Origin: JAEZPW01 sp035629075
GTDB lineage: Bacteria; Acidobacteriota; Terriglobia; Terriglobales; Acidobacteriaceae
Direction: 5' to 3'
Assembly: GCA_035629075.1 (NCBI GenBank)
Contig: DASPIK010000050.1
Coordinates: 74,614 to 138,613, forward strand
Length of the DNA: 64,000 bases
The notes beneath the pieces are model-generated. The model saw only the letters and a list, made by a program, of their open reading frames with translations. It did no database searches and had not been told where the DNA came from. The first letter of the stretch is position 1; each line of letters begins with the position of its first letter. Made by a program: the position numbers and the translations under genes. This document shows, one piece after another, positions 34,899 through 43,348 of this stretch.

Positions 34899-35834
34899 AT
34901 GGCAAAGCTCCGCATCGGTTCTCGCGGTTCCCAATTAGCTCTGTGGCAAGCGAATCACATTGCGGCACTGTTGCGCGAACGCGGCCACGAAGTCGAAATC
35001 GAGATCATTAAAACCACCGGTGACAAGATCACTGATGTTGCCCTTGCGAAGGTCGGCACGAAGGGCATGTTCACGAAGGAGATCGAGGAGGCACTGGCCG
35101 AAGGCCGTGTGGACCTTGCTGTCCACAGCTTGAAAGACTTGCCGACGGAGTTGGCCGCCGGCTTCGAAATCGCTGCGATCACTACGCGCGAGCATCCGAA
35201 TGACGTCTTCCTTTCCGTGAAGTACGAGAGCATCAAAGCACTGCCGCATGGCGCCAAGGTCGGAACCAGCAGTCTAAGACGACAGGCACAGATAAAGGCA
35301 ATCCGACCCGATCTCGAGATATTCCCGCTGCGTGGAAACGTAGATACGCGGATTCGCAAGTTGGAGCATGGGGAATACGATGGAATCGTCCTTGCTGCAG
35401 CGGGGCTCAACCGACTAGGGAAAACCGAGCTTGTGAAAGATGTGATCTCGCCGGATGTGATGTGTCCGGCTGCCGGCCAGGGCGCGCTCGGAATCGAAAT
35501 CCGCGAAGGCGACAGCCGCATGCGCGAGATGCTTGCGTTCCTTGATGACAAGAGCGCCCGAACGACGACCATTTGCGAGCGCGCGCTGCTGAATCAGCTT
35601 GGCGGTGGATGCCAGGTGCCGATTGGGGCACATGCTGTCGTCATCGACGGAGAGATTTACCTGCGCGGCGTGGTCGCCAAACCGGACGGTACGCTGGTTC
35701 TTCGCGAGCAGATGACGGGAACAGACCCGGTAGGACTTGGTGAAACGTTGGGTAGGAAACTCCTCGTCAGTGGCGGGCAGGAGATTCTGGACGAAGTATA
35801 CGGCGAGACCGCTACGGCGCCGCAGCAGCCGTGA
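34899..35834 (+). CDS. hemC: Porphobilinogen deaminase (hydroxymethylbilane synthase)
   Basis: Polymerises four porphobilinogens into hydroxymethylbilane. The dipyrromethane cofactor is carried on C238 in GGGCQVPIG. Other signatures are RIGSRGSQLALWQAN, KDLPTELAAGFE and GTSSLRRQAQIK. At 311 residues it is full length. The ATG begins directly after the hemA TAG. The final 20 residues are Ala/Thr/Pro-rich. Confidence 0.97.
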   Translation: MAKLRIGSRGSQLALWQANHIAALLRERGHEVEIEIIKTTGDKITDVALAKVGTKGMFTKEIEEALAEGRVDLAVHSLKDLPTELAAGFEIAAITTREHPNDVFLSVKYESIKALPHGAKVGTSSLRRQAQIKAIRPDLEIFPLRGNVDTRIRKLEHGEYDGIVLAAAGLNRLGKTELVKDVISPDVMCPAAGQGALGIEIREGDSRMREMLAFLDDKSARTTTICERALLNQLGGGCQVPIGAHAVVIDGEIYLRGVVAKPDGTLVLREQMTGTDPVGLGETLGRKLLVSGGQEILDEVYGETATAPQQP

Positions 35835-35861
35835 ACAGATTCATGATTGGATGATTTGATG

Positions 35862-35890
35862 ATCTGACGATCTGGAAGGGGTCGTCAGAT
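35862..35890. repeat. Inverted repeat between hemC and hemD
   Basis: A perfect 9-bp inverted repeat, ATCTGACGA (35862-35870) and TCGTCAGAT (35882-35890), with an 11-nt loop. It follows a short GATTGGATGAT-type run at 35843-35861. No T run follows, so a terminator role is doubtful. Confidence 0.5.
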
Positions 35891-35931
35891 TCGGTAGATG
35901 TTCCGATCACTGACCTTCAGAGGAGTCCGCG

Positions 35932-36846
35932 GTGATGAGGCGAGGGCGGGGCGCCCTCGCGACAGCCGGCGAGCCGCCGGCGCTACATCCGATAGCCGAG
36001 GTCAACTTGAACGCATCTTCGGCAGTACAGTCTAAGAACAAGACATCAGGTTCCAAGACGAAGGCGAAGCCACTTGCAGGCAAGCGCGTCATCATCGGAC
36101 GTGCGAAAGCGCAGGCTGCAGCGCTTGCCAAACTTCTCAGAGAGCAGGGTGCAACAGTCGCGGCTATCCCATTCATTGAGATACATAAGCCTAAGTCTTT
36201 CAAGCCGCTGGATTCAGCACTTCAAGAGATACGTGAATACGATTGGCTCATTCTGACCAGCGTCAATGGTGTTGAGGCGCTGTTCGAGCGTATGAAAAAG
36301 CTGCGAATGGAGCCGGGATGGCTGGCTCATCTGCGCATCGCGGCCATCGGCCCCGCAACAAAGGCGGCCATAGAGAAGAGCGGGCTCGACGTGGCGGTTG
36401 TTCCCAAGGAATATGTTGCTGAGTCGGTAGTGTCGGCGCTTCGCAAGAAGGTCGAAGGCAGGCGCGTTTTGCTCGTTCGTGCCAAAGTGGCTCGCGATGT
36501 CATCCCCAACGAACTTCGCAGGGCGGGCGCCGCAGTGGACGTCGTCGAGGCGTATGAGACCGTGTTGCCGAAGGCCTCGCGGGCACAGCTCCTGGCTGCG
36601 CTGAACGACAGTAAGAAGCGACCGGACGTGATCACATTCACAAGTTCCTCGACGGCGAGAAACTTCGTCGATCTGATCGGCGCGAAGGTGGCTTATTCCG
36701 GTCTGCTGGATGGAATTGCGCTCGCGTCCGTTGGTCCTGTGACTTCCACGACTCTGAAAGAGTTGGGCCTGAAGGCGGACATCAAGGCCAAGGTGTTCAC
36801 GATGCCCGGCTTGGTAGAAGCGATCGGACGGCACTTCGCGCGTTGA
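35932..36846 (+). CDS. hemD: Uroporphyrinogen-III synthase, repeat-extended N terminus
   Basis: Closes hydroxymethylbilane with D-ring inversion to uroporphyrinogen III. The family's core begins near residue 50 (LAGKRVIIGRAKAQA) and shows the LTSVNGVEALF block, the IAAIGPATKAAIE segment and the late TFTSSSTARNFVDLIG. An AGGAG box precedes GTG 35932 / ATG 35935. Translation from there reads through two REP-like palindromes (35940-35981), adding about 20 Gly/Ala/Arg/Pro residues. TTG 36007 would skip them but lacks a clear ribosome-binding site. The Lys-rich link (30-48) may be flexible. Confidence 0.88.
   Translation: MMRRGRGALATAGEPPALHPIAEVNLNASSAVQSKNKTSGSKTKAKPLAGKRVIIGRAKAQAAALAKLLREQGATVAAIPFIEIHKPKSFKPLDSALQEIREYDWLILTSVNGVEALFERMKKLRMEPGWLAHLRIAAIGPATKAAIEKSGLDVAVVPKEYVAESVVSALRKKVEGRRVLLVRAKVARDVIPNELRRAGAAVDVVEAYETVLPKASRAQLLAALNDSKKRPDVITFTSSSTARNFVDLIGAKVAYSGLLDGIALASVGPVTSTTLKELGLKADIKAKVFTMPGLVEAIGRHFAR
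35940..35981. repeat. Two REP-like palindromes at the start of hemD
   Basis: GCGAGGGCG (35940-35948) pairs perfectly with CGCCCTCGC (35952-35960) around GGG. GCCGGCG (35965-35971) pairs perfectly with CGCCGGC (35975-35981). They lie in the 5' coding end of hemD. Confidence 0.75.
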
Positions 36847-36893
36847 TGCTTGAGTGCCGCCACAACGGGGCTGATGGTCGTCTCGCTTTATAC

Positions 36894-36936
36894 CCCAGCC
36901 CTCCCGGGCTGGGCTAATGTATGTCGCCCTACGGGC
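36894..36936. repeat. Dispersed-type hairpin repeat, CCCAGCCC...GGGCTGGG
   Basis: CCCAGCCC (36894-36901) and GGGCTGGG (36906-36913) pair perfectly around TCCC. A second small stem GCCC/GGGC follows at 36926-36936, separated by GCTAATGTATGTC-like sequence. It fills the gap between convergent hemD and nth and could also end hemD transcripts. Confidence 0.6.
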
Positions 36937-36997
36937 TCGTGGTCTCTACGCGAAGGAATTCCCGCTGGCGTGCACTCCGATCGTGATCTGCCTCGGT

Positions 36998-37912
36998 CTA
37001 GGGCTGTGCGTTCTTGTGAATGTCGACCGTGGACCACGTTTTGTCGGCGGCGTGGCAGATGTTCTCAAGCGGGCAGTCGGCGCACTTAGGTTTCCTCGCG
37101 ATGCAAAGCGCGCGCCCATGCAGGATGATCTGGTGGGCGAAGCTTATCCAGTGCTCCCGTGGGATGACTCGCATTAAGTCCTGCTCGATCTTCTGGGGCT
37201 CATCATTCGTCGTGAGTTCGAGACGGCGCGATATGCGGTGGACGTGCGTGTCAACCACGACCCCTTCGGCTTTGCCAAACCACGTCCCAAGAACCACGTT
37301 TGCGGTTTTGCGCGCTACGCCGGGCAGCGAGAGCAGTTGATCCATGTCGTTGGGTATGTTGCCACCGAACTCGCTGACAACTTTTCTTGCAGCTCCGACG
37401 ACCGATTTCGCCTTGTTGCGGAAGAAGCCCGTGCTCTTGATGTCTGGCTCAAGCTGCTCGGGGTTGAGGGCGGCGAAGGCCTCTGGAGTGGGATATTTGC
37501 GGAACAACTCCGGAGTGACCATGTTGACGCGCACGTCTGTGCATTGAGCCGAAAGGATCGTCGCCACGAGTAGTTCCCAAGCATTCTTGTGATGCAGAGC
37601 ACAGGTTGCGCCGGGATAAGTTGCGTCAAGCCTCTTGACGAGTTCGGTAATGCGGTCAGGCGCGGTCGAGTTGTACCCAGAGGAAGCCTTCGCTGACTTC
37701 CCAAGCTGCGAAGTTGCAGCGCTCTTTGCTGGCGGTTTGGGTTTGGGAGCCCTGGGTTCAACTTGGCTCGCACTCAAGGGGGAGGCAGGCCCATTCTTGG
37801 TCCTGGTTATGACCATGCTCCGTGCGGGTTTCGCTGCCGACGGGGCGGGCTTTTGCACGCCTGCTTGCCTTCCAGCTTTGCCGGGCTGTCGCGGAACAAT
37901 TCCTCTCGCCAT
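36998..37912 (-). CDS. nth: Endonuclease III (DNA glycosylase / AP lyase)
   Basis: Removes oxidised pyrimidines and cleaves the abasic site. The helix-hairpin-helix LPGVARKTANVV carries catalytic K202, and D221 is in VDTHVHR. The [4Fe-4S] loop C270-x6-C277-x2-C280-x5-C286 is exact. The core matches the usual 210 residues. In front of it lies an 80-residue Ala/Pro/Lys-rich, probably disordered extension. ATG 37912 is chosen; the frame stays open into the next gene. It sits between heme genes but has no metabolic link to them. Confidence 0.95.
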   Translation of the reverse strand: MARGIVPRQPGKAGRQAGVQKPAPSAAKPARSMVITRTKNGPASPLSASQVEPRAPKPKPPAKSAATSQLGKSAKASSGYNSTAPDRITELVKRLDATYPGATCALHHKNAWELLVATILSAQCTDVRVNMVTPELFRKYPTPEAFAALNPEQLEPDIKSTGFFRNKAKSVVGAARKVVSEFGGNIPNDMDQLLSLPGVARKTANVVLGTWFGKAEGVVVDTHVHRISRRLELTTNDEPQKIEQDLMRVIPREHWISFAHQIILHGRALCIARKPKCADCPLENICHAADKTWSTVDIHKNAQP

Positions 37913-37946
37913 GGAGGCATTCTCGCATATCGGGACCGGGTGAGTT

Positions 37947-38582
37947 CTAGCCCAGTTGCTCCAGCATGTGATCCAGTCCGGTCTGCACACAGGTGAAACT
38001 AGGGGTGTCGCTCTGCACATAAGGGCCGGAGTCGGTTTCCTTGAGGCGCATCGTTCTCTCAAGAAAGTCCTCTGGCCGATCACCTTCAAGGACGACGATG
38101 AAGTCCTGCTCTCCGAGGCCGAACGAGTACGCTACGTTCACACGAACATCGGGGAACTCATCATGCAGCTTTGTGATCTCGTGGACCATGCGCTGGCGTT
38201 CCTGGAAAGGCAACAGATACCAGGGGCGGGTGCGCACCAGGGGGTAAACGTGGAGGTATCTCGAGCCGCCAGCGTGCAGGGCGCCGCGCAACTCGCTGCG
38301 AGTTTCATCATTCATGGCGTACACGGAGCGGCGCGTCATGCCGAGCAGGTTGTGGCGCAACTCCAAATATCCGCCAAGGCGGGTGCGCGAGACGTCGGCC
38401 GCCATCTCCTGCATGCAATCGAGCGAATAGCAAATGCGCCACAGCATGAAATCGCAGTCGGCTCGCAGACCAACAAGGGAATAGGTAAGAATCTTCATGG
38501 AGCCGCCGGCTTGCCACTTGCGAATGGTCTCAGCCATCTCTCGTCGATGAATCTCGCGGTCGACCAGAGGAGTCTGCGCCAT
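37947..38582 (-). CDS. Chlorite-dismutase-family protein, divergent paralogue
   Basis: A 211-residue member of the chlorite dismutase / HemQ family. Recognisable blocks are YLHVYPLVRTRPWYLLPFQERQRMVHEI and VAYSFGLGEQDFIVVLEGD, ending in a DTPSFTCVQTG stretch. His residues near HEITKLHDEF could be the heme ligand. Its N-terminal half is less conserved than in the neighbouring paralogue. It is divergent from that gene across a 291-bp gap. It may be a heme-binding enzyme or a sensor rather than the main coproheme decarboxylase. Confidence 0.82.
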   Translation of the reverse strand: MAQTPLVDREIHRREMAETIRKWQAGGSMKILTYSLVGLRADCDFMLWRICYSLDCMQEMAADVSRTRLGGYLELRHNLLGMTRRSVYAMNDETRSELRGALHAGGSRYLHVYPLVRTRPWYLLPFQERQRMVHEITKLHDEFPDVRVNVAYSFGLGEQDFIVVLEGDRPEDFLERTMRLKETDSGPYVQSDTPSFTCVQTGLDHMLEQLG

Positions 38583-38873
38583 TTAGGTGCAAGTTTGTAA
38601 AAGGAGAAGCAGACGTATTGGCGACGGTGGTTCTCTTCGTTTCTGGGCATATCTCAGATACTGCGATGCAGGATGCAGGCAGCTGATCTGCCTGTCCCAT
38701 TCAAATGAGACGGATGAAACCGGGCCGAGTTTTCGCTGTATCGCTTCGAAAGGCGAGATTCGAACGGGGGTGGGAGTAGGCGGCTGGGAATGACATGTGG
38801 TGTCGCGCCACACGTGAATCGCCGTTGGTCGGATACAATTACTTGTTCTCAGGGTGAGATCGCGAGTTCGAGG
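38583..38873. other. Intergenic region between the two chlorite-dismutase-family genes
   Basis: No gene is seen in 291 bp. A TACAAT box at 38834-38839 lies about 35 bp before the rightward gene and may be its -10. No clear palindrome stands out. Confidence 0.5.
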
Positions 38874-39734
38874 ATGGTGATGACGAGTAACGCTCAACCG
38901 CAAGTGGCTGTTACGGAACTTCAGGCGGTACCGCTAACGATCGAGGGCTACGGAGTCCTGCACCAGATGATGCGCTTTCGTTGGAGTGCCTGGCGCAAGC
39001 TCTCGGAAGTGCAGAAGGCCGAAATTGTGCGTGAAGCCTCCACGGTGCTGGGCGAAATGGAAGCCTCTGGATTGACGGCGTTGTTCTCAGTGCTGGGACA
39101 CAAGGGCGACCTGATGCTCGTGCACTTCCGGAACAGTTTTGATGAGTTGAACTCGGCGGAACTGCGCCTCAATAAGCTCGCTTTCAGCGATTATCTTCGA
39201 CCTACTTCGTCGTACTTGTCTGTTATCGAACTCGGCCTCTACGAATCAACGATAAAACTCTACCGTTCGTTGGCGGAGCGAGGAGTTGAGCCTCACTCCG
39301 AACAATGGAACAGGGAAGTGGCGGAGACGCTGGAACGACAGAAGCAGGCGATGTCGCCGCGACTGTTTCCGAAGATCCCAGACACGCGTTATGTCTGCTT
39401 CTATCCAATGGATCGCAAGCGCGGCGAAGACAAGAACTGGTACACGCTGTCAATTGAGGACCGGGGCCGCCAGTTGAATGAACACGGTACTGTCGGGCGG
39501 CGATATGCGGACACGGTGAGGCAGATCATCTCAGGATCGATTGGGTTCGACGATTGGGAGTGGGGCGTTGATTTGTTCGCAAATGACCCGCTGGTCTACA
39601 AGAAGTTGATCGCCGAAATGCGCTACGACGAAGTAAGCGCCGTTTTCTCGAATTTTGGCACGTTCTACGTGGGGATTCGTTGTCCGGCATCTCAACTGGG
39701 GGCGCTGCTTGAGGGAAACCCGCCGGTGAAGTAG
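38874..39734 (+). CDS. hemQ: HemQ-type coproheme decarboxylase
   Basis: In the coproporphyrin-dependent pathway, HemQ converts iron-coproporphyrin to heme b. The 286-residue product has the typical CFYPMDRKRGEDKNWYTLSIE block, the NEHGTVGRRYADTVRQIISGS stretch with the likely proximal His, and the DDWEWGVDLFANDPLVYKKL signature. ATG 38874 is listed; ATG 38880 two codons later, with a nearby GAGG, is equally possible. Genes for the other late steps are not in the window. Confidence 0.92.
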   Translation: MVMTSNAQPQVAVTELQAVPLTIEGYGVLHQMMRFRWSAWRKLSEVQKAEIVREASTVLGEMEASGLTALFSVLGHKGDLMLVHFRNSFDELNSAELRLNKLAFSDYLRPTSSYLSVIELGLYESTIKLYRSLAERGVEPHSEQWNREVAETLERQKQAMSPRLFPKIPDTRYVCFYPMDRKRGEDKNWYTLSIEDRGRQLNEHGTVGRRYADTVRQIISGSIGFDDWEWGVDLFANDPLVYKKLIAEMRYDEVSAVFSNFGTFYVGIRCPASQLGALLEGNPPVK

Positions 39735-39827
39735 ACCGGAGCCCCACTGAAATCCGAGAGTTGTCTTCAAGGTTTCACTGTATTGACGTTGTTAACACGT
39801 GCCGTTAGTCTTGCGGCGAGAACGAAT

Positions 39828-40052
39828 ATGTCGGTGAAGGCGATTCAACTCGGACAGGTGTGGCGCAAGGACGATACCGGAGAAACCTTCCTCGTCACGA
39901 AGCTGTACAACGAGGTGTTCGCACAATATGCGATGTTGCGCGCAGCCAAGTCCGCAGCCAGTTCCGAGACAATCCGGCTGAAAGTGCAGCGAACCTCGGA
40001 TGGAGCGACGCTGCCAGGCTACACGTTCACGCAGGATTCGTCGGAGTTCTAG
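39828..40052 (+). CDS. Small conserved-looking protein, unknown
   Basis: I do not recognise this 74-residue protein. It opens AIQLGQVWRKDDTGETFLVTKLYNEVF, consistent with a small beta-rich SH3-like or translation-factor-like fold. There is no signal or membrane segment. The frame extends 15 codons upstream without a good ribosome-binding site. It follows hemQ by 93 bp. Confidence 0.6.
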   Translation: MSVKAIQLGQVWRKDDTGETFLVTKLYNEVFAQYAMLRAAKSAASSETIRLKVQRTSDGATLPGYTFTQDSSEF

Positions 40053-40079
40053 CAGAACATCTTTGATGTGCGAGCGTTC

Positions 40080-40106
40080 AGGCGCAAAGCTCAAATGCGC
40101 CTTTCC
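40080..40106 (+). terminator. Possible terminator after the small gene
   Basis: AGGCGCA (40080-40086) and TGCGCCT (40096-40102) pair perfectly around a 9-nt loop, followed by TT. It lies 28 bp past the stop. Confidence 0.5.
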
Positions 40107-40269
40107 AGGGGGGAATCATGCCTGAGAGAAGGCGCTGATGTTGGGGCAGTGCGCACGACAGCCAGTAGATATGAGCGAAGGAGGAGCTACGGGTGCTCGG
40201 ACAAAGCCGTGGCGGTGGCCTTCAATTGAGCACGGGACAGCATCTTAGAGGTGGAAGTAGAAGACATTC

Positions 40270-40911
40270 ATGATCGAACAATTTTTTGCGCTCGCATTCC
40301 AATTCATCCGTTGGGTAATCGACAGTACAGGCTACGCGGGAATCGTCATCCTGATGGCGATCGAGTCGGCGTGTATCCCGCTGCCGTCGGAACTGATTAT
40401 GCCTTTTGCCGGTTATTTGGCCAGCGAAGGCCGGTTCAACCTATGGTTGGCCGCAACGGCGGGCGCGATTGGCTGCAATCTGGGGTCAGTACTTGCGTAC
40501 GAAATCGGCTACTACGGCGGCCGCCCTCTTGTTGAAAAGTACGGCAAATACATTCTGCTGAACAAGCGGGACATGGAACACGCCGAGAAGTTTTTCGGAC
40601 GCTATGGCGACGTAGCCATCTTCGTCGGTCGGCTCTTGCCGGTGATCCGCACGTTCATTGCACTTCCCGCTGGTGTTTCAAAGATGCCGCGCGGGCGCTT
40701 CCACCTTTACACGTTCATAGGATCGTGGCCGTGGTGTTACGGTCTGGCATGGATCGGTCAAAAGATGGGCGAGCGCTGGATGGAGATTAAGCCCTACTTT
40801 TTGCAGTTCAAGGAAGTCATCGCCGTTCTGCTGGTTTTAGCCGTGGTTTGGTTCGTGTGGACGCACTGGAAGTACCGCGTGCGCGAAACTGTCGGAACGA
40901 CGGCAGAGTAG
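40270..40911 (+). CDS. DedA-family membrane protein
   Basis: A 213-residue inner-membrane protein of the DedA/SNARE-associated family, linked to lipid (undecaprenyl phosphate / phospholipid) translocation. Family blocks: ESACIPLPSELIMPFAGYLA, the GCNLGSVLAYEIGYYGGRPL stretch, FFGRYGDVAIFVGRLLPVIRTFIALPAG and the closing GSWPWCYGLAWIG. Acidic and Arg residues needed for transport are present. An AGGTGGAAG box precedes the ATG. Confidence 0.92.
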   Translation: MIEQFFALAFQFIRWVIDSTGYAGIVILMAIESACIPLPSELIMPFAGYLASEGRFNLWLAATAGAIGCNLGSVLAYEIGYYGGRPLVEKYGKYILLNKRDMEHAEKFFGRYGDVAIFVGRLLPVIRTFIALPAGVSKMPRGRFHLYTFIGSWPWCYGLAWIGQKMGERWMEIKPYFLQFKEVIAVLLVLAVVWFVWTHWKYRVRETVGTTAE

Positions 40912-41018
40912 TCCAGCAAACGTGTACTTTCTTTTGATTGCAAAACTCTCCTTAAAGAGAGAGACTAAACCGTCTCACACGACAACATATCTTCCTAAGT
41001 TGGAGCGGACGAAGCACA

Positions 41019-42386
41019 ATGGCGTCTCAGCAGAAGAACGTTCAAGGAACGGAGACCGCGGCGGCACGGCAGGGAAGTGACATCGCCCCGGCCAAGGGCA
41101 AACTCGGTGTGATGATTCCCGGCATGGGGGCGGTCGCGACCACATTCGTTGCCGGTGTCGAAGCCGTACGTAAGGGTTTGGCGGCACCGATCGGTTCGTT
41201 GACCCAGATGGGTACGATTCGACTCGGAAAGCGGACCGAGGGGCGATCCCCCAAGATCAACGAATTCGTGCCACTGGCTACGCTGGACGACATGGTGTTC
41301 ACCGGTTGGGACATTTTCGAGGACAACATGTATGACGCTGCCATGAAGGCGGGCGTTCTCGAAAAGGACCTACTGAACCAGATCAAGCCGTTTCTGTCGT
41401 CGATCACCCCGCGCAAGGCCGTTTTCGATCACGAGTACGTCAAGAAGATCGACGGGCCGAACATCAAGAAGGGCAAGAACAAAATGGACCTCGCCGAGCA
41501 GGTGCGCGAGGACATCCGTGAGTTCAAGAAGACCAGTGGCGCAGAACGCCTGATGATGATCTGGTGCGGCTCGACCGAAAGCTTCATCAAGCCGACGGAA
41601 ATTCACCAGACGGTGAAGGGTTTCGAGAAGGCGCTAACCGATAGCGATCCGAACATCGCGCCGTCGATGATTTATGCGTATGCGGCGCTGATGGAAGGTG
41701 TGCCGTATGGTAATGGTGCACCGAACCTCACCACCGATATCCCGGCCATGCACGAATTGTCGCGTCGAATGGAAGCTCCGATCTGCGGCAAGGACTACAA
41801 GACGGGACAGACGCTCATGAAGACGATCCTGGCCCCGGGCTTCAAGGCTCGCATGCTGGGTCTGAGTGGCTGGTTCTCGACGAACATTCTTGGTAACCGC
41901 GATGGCGAAGTTCTGGACGATCCGGGTTCCTTCAAGACGAAGGAAGAATCGAAGCTGAGCGTGCTGGAACACATCCTGCAGCCCCAGCTTTATCCGGAGC
42001 TCTACGGCAATATCTGCCACAAGGTCCGCATCAACTACTATCCGCCCCGCGGCGACAACAAGGAAGGTTGGGACAACATCGACATCTTTGGTTGGCTCGG
42101 ATATCCGATGCAGATCAAGGTCGACTTCCTGTGCAGGGACTCGATTCTGGCCGCCCCGATCGTCCTTGACGTCGTGTTGTTGATGGATCTGGCGAAGCGT
42201 AGCGCGGAACTGAAAGGCCTGGGCATCCAGGAATGGCTCAGCTTCTATTTCAAGTCGCCGATGACAGCTCCGGGGCTCTATCCTGAGCACGATCTGTTCA
42301 TTCAGATGATGAAGCTGAAGAACACCCTGCGTCACCTTAAGGGCGAAGAACTGATTACGCACCTCGGCTTGGAGTATTACGACTAA
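41019..42386 (+). CDS. myo-Inositol-1-phosphate synthase
   Basis: Converts glucose-6-phosphate to inositol-3-phosphate with NAD. The NAD-binding loop is MIPGMGAVATTFVAGVEAVRKG (32-53). SMIYAYAALMEGVPYGNGAPN and GTDYKTGQT-like GKDYKTGQTLMKT follow, and the late YYPPRGDNKEGWDNIDIFGW completes the fold. Inositol may feed phosphatidylinositol or solute synthesis. The gene is alone, with a terminator close behind. Confidence 0.94.
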   Translation: MASQQKNVQGTETAAARQGSDIAPAKGKLGVMIPGMGAVATTFVAGVEAVRKGLAAPIGSLTQMGTIRLGKRTEGRSPKINEFVPLATLDDMVFTGWDIFEDNMYDAAMKAGVLEKDLLNQIKPFLSSITPRKAVFDHEYVKKIDGPNIKKGKNKMDLAEQVREDIREFKKTSGAERLMMIWCGSTESFIKPTEIHQTVKGFEKALTDSDPNIAPSMIYAYAALMEGVPYGNGAPNLTTDIPAMHELSRRMEAPICGKDYKTGQTLMKTILAPGFKARMLGLSGWFSTNILGNRDGEVLDDPGSFKTKEESKLSVLEHILQPQLYPELYGNICHKVRINYYPPRGDNKEGWDNIDIFGWLGYPMQIKVDFLCRDSILAAPIVLDVVLLMDLAKRSAELKGLGIQEWLSFYFKSPMTAPGLYPEHDLFIQMMKLKNTLRHLKGEELITHLGLEYYD

Positions 42387-42420
42387 GGCCATTACAAGTT
42401 ACGAGTAACTAACAATCAGC

Positions 42421-42456
42421 AAGGCAGAGCGCGATTGGTGCTCTGCCTTTGCTTTT
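42421..42456 (+). terminator. Terminator after the inositol-phosphate synthase gene
   Basis: AAGGCAGAGC (42421-42430) pairs perfectly with GCTCTGCCTT (42440-42449) around a 9-nt loop, followed by TGCTTTTA. Confidence 0.85.
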
Positions 42457-42549
42457 AGGACGATGCTCGGCAGGTGGGCGGTTTCCGATCATGTCAACTC
42501 ACCAGCGTGTCCTGACTGCCCAGCCTCGGTTTACCGCATCCAAAGCCGC

Positions 42550-42951
42550 ATGAGTTTCGGATGGCGCGTTTTTGCGGTTCTCCTGCTTTCTACTGCTGCT
42601 TATGCCGGTACCCCCGGCACGTTTCGTGGAATCGTCTACTCGGGGCAGGACACAAGGCCGGGTTGGGTTTATGTTGTTGGGCGGAACGACACGCTCAGGC
42701 TCGTCCACATCAAGAACGCCAATTTTACGTACGCGGAAGAGTTTCCAAATCGCCTGAGACGCGCAAACCCAGCAAAGTCTTTGAAACCCGGTGCTGATGT
42801 TCGAGTTACGGCCGAACAAGACTCAAACGGCCACTGGCAAGCGACTGATGTTGAGATCATCGCATTAGACGCAGGTCGACGCGACCGCAAGCGAGGCGAG
42901 ATTCCTGAACCGTCTCAGCGTAGGCCGGAACTGCAGACACGAAAGAACTGA
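42550..42951 (+). CDS. Small exported protein, unknown
   Basis: A 133-residue protein with a signal peptide (MSFGWRVFAVLLLSTAAYAGT). The body contains FRGIVYSGQDTRPGWVYVVGRND, a short OB/SH3-like pattern, and a basic, Arg-rich tail (GRRDRKRGE, QRRPELQTRKN). No family is recognised. The frame is open 29 codons upstream, but the signal peptide fixes the ATG at 42550. Confidence 0.65.
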   Translation: MSFGWRVFAVLLLSTAAYAGTPGTFRGIVYSGQDTRPGWVYVVGRNDTLRLVHIKNANFTYAEEFPNRLRRANPAKSLKPGADVRVTAEQDSNGHWQATDVEIIALDAGRRDRKRGEIPEPSQRRPELQTRKN

Positions 42952-42982
42952 CGAAGGTCTTTTCGTCAGCGCTAACGATAAA

Positions 42983-43252
42983 TCACACTCCGAATCTTTC
43001 AATTGACCGCGCCTTCGCTTTAGCGGCTTCTTGCTCGCGGTTCTTGGGCGGGGCGGTCGTTTCGAGTGAACGCAGCAAACGGGTTGAGACAGCTGCAACT
43101 TCGTCGACAGCAGCGTCGAACGCGGCTTGGTTTGCTTTCGAAGGCCTGTTGATTCCGGTGATCTTTCTGACAAACTGGAGGGAAGCCGCGCGGACTTCTT
43201 CGTCAGTTACCGGCGGATCAAAGTTAAAGAGTGGACGTATGTTTCTGCACAT
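42983..43252 (-). CDS. DUF2277 family protein
   Basis: An 89-residue protein that begins MCRNIRPLFNFDPPVTDEEVRAASLQFVRKITG, the signature start of DUF2277. A charged helix KNREQEAAKAKARSIERFG closes it. Function is not established. The chosen ATG lies two codons into a TTG-started frame. It is convergent with the small exported gene. Confidence 0.88.
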   Translation of the reverse strand: MCRNIRPLFNFDPPVTDEEVRAASLQFVRKITGINRPSKANQAAFDAAVDEVAAVSTRLLRSLETTAPPKNREQEAAKAKARSIERFGV

Positions 43253-43348
43253 GATCAAAACACCAGCATTCCGGTGTCGTGTCTAATGATGCTCTTGGCA
43301 AAGAAACGACCCTTGGGTATCTACCCGTGAGGTGAAGCGTTCAACGCA

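Noticed and set aside
40160..40240. 25-codon frame starting at ATG before the dedA gene
   Set aside because: Very short and without conserved features; it contains the AAGGAGGAG stretch within its own coding part rather than before it.
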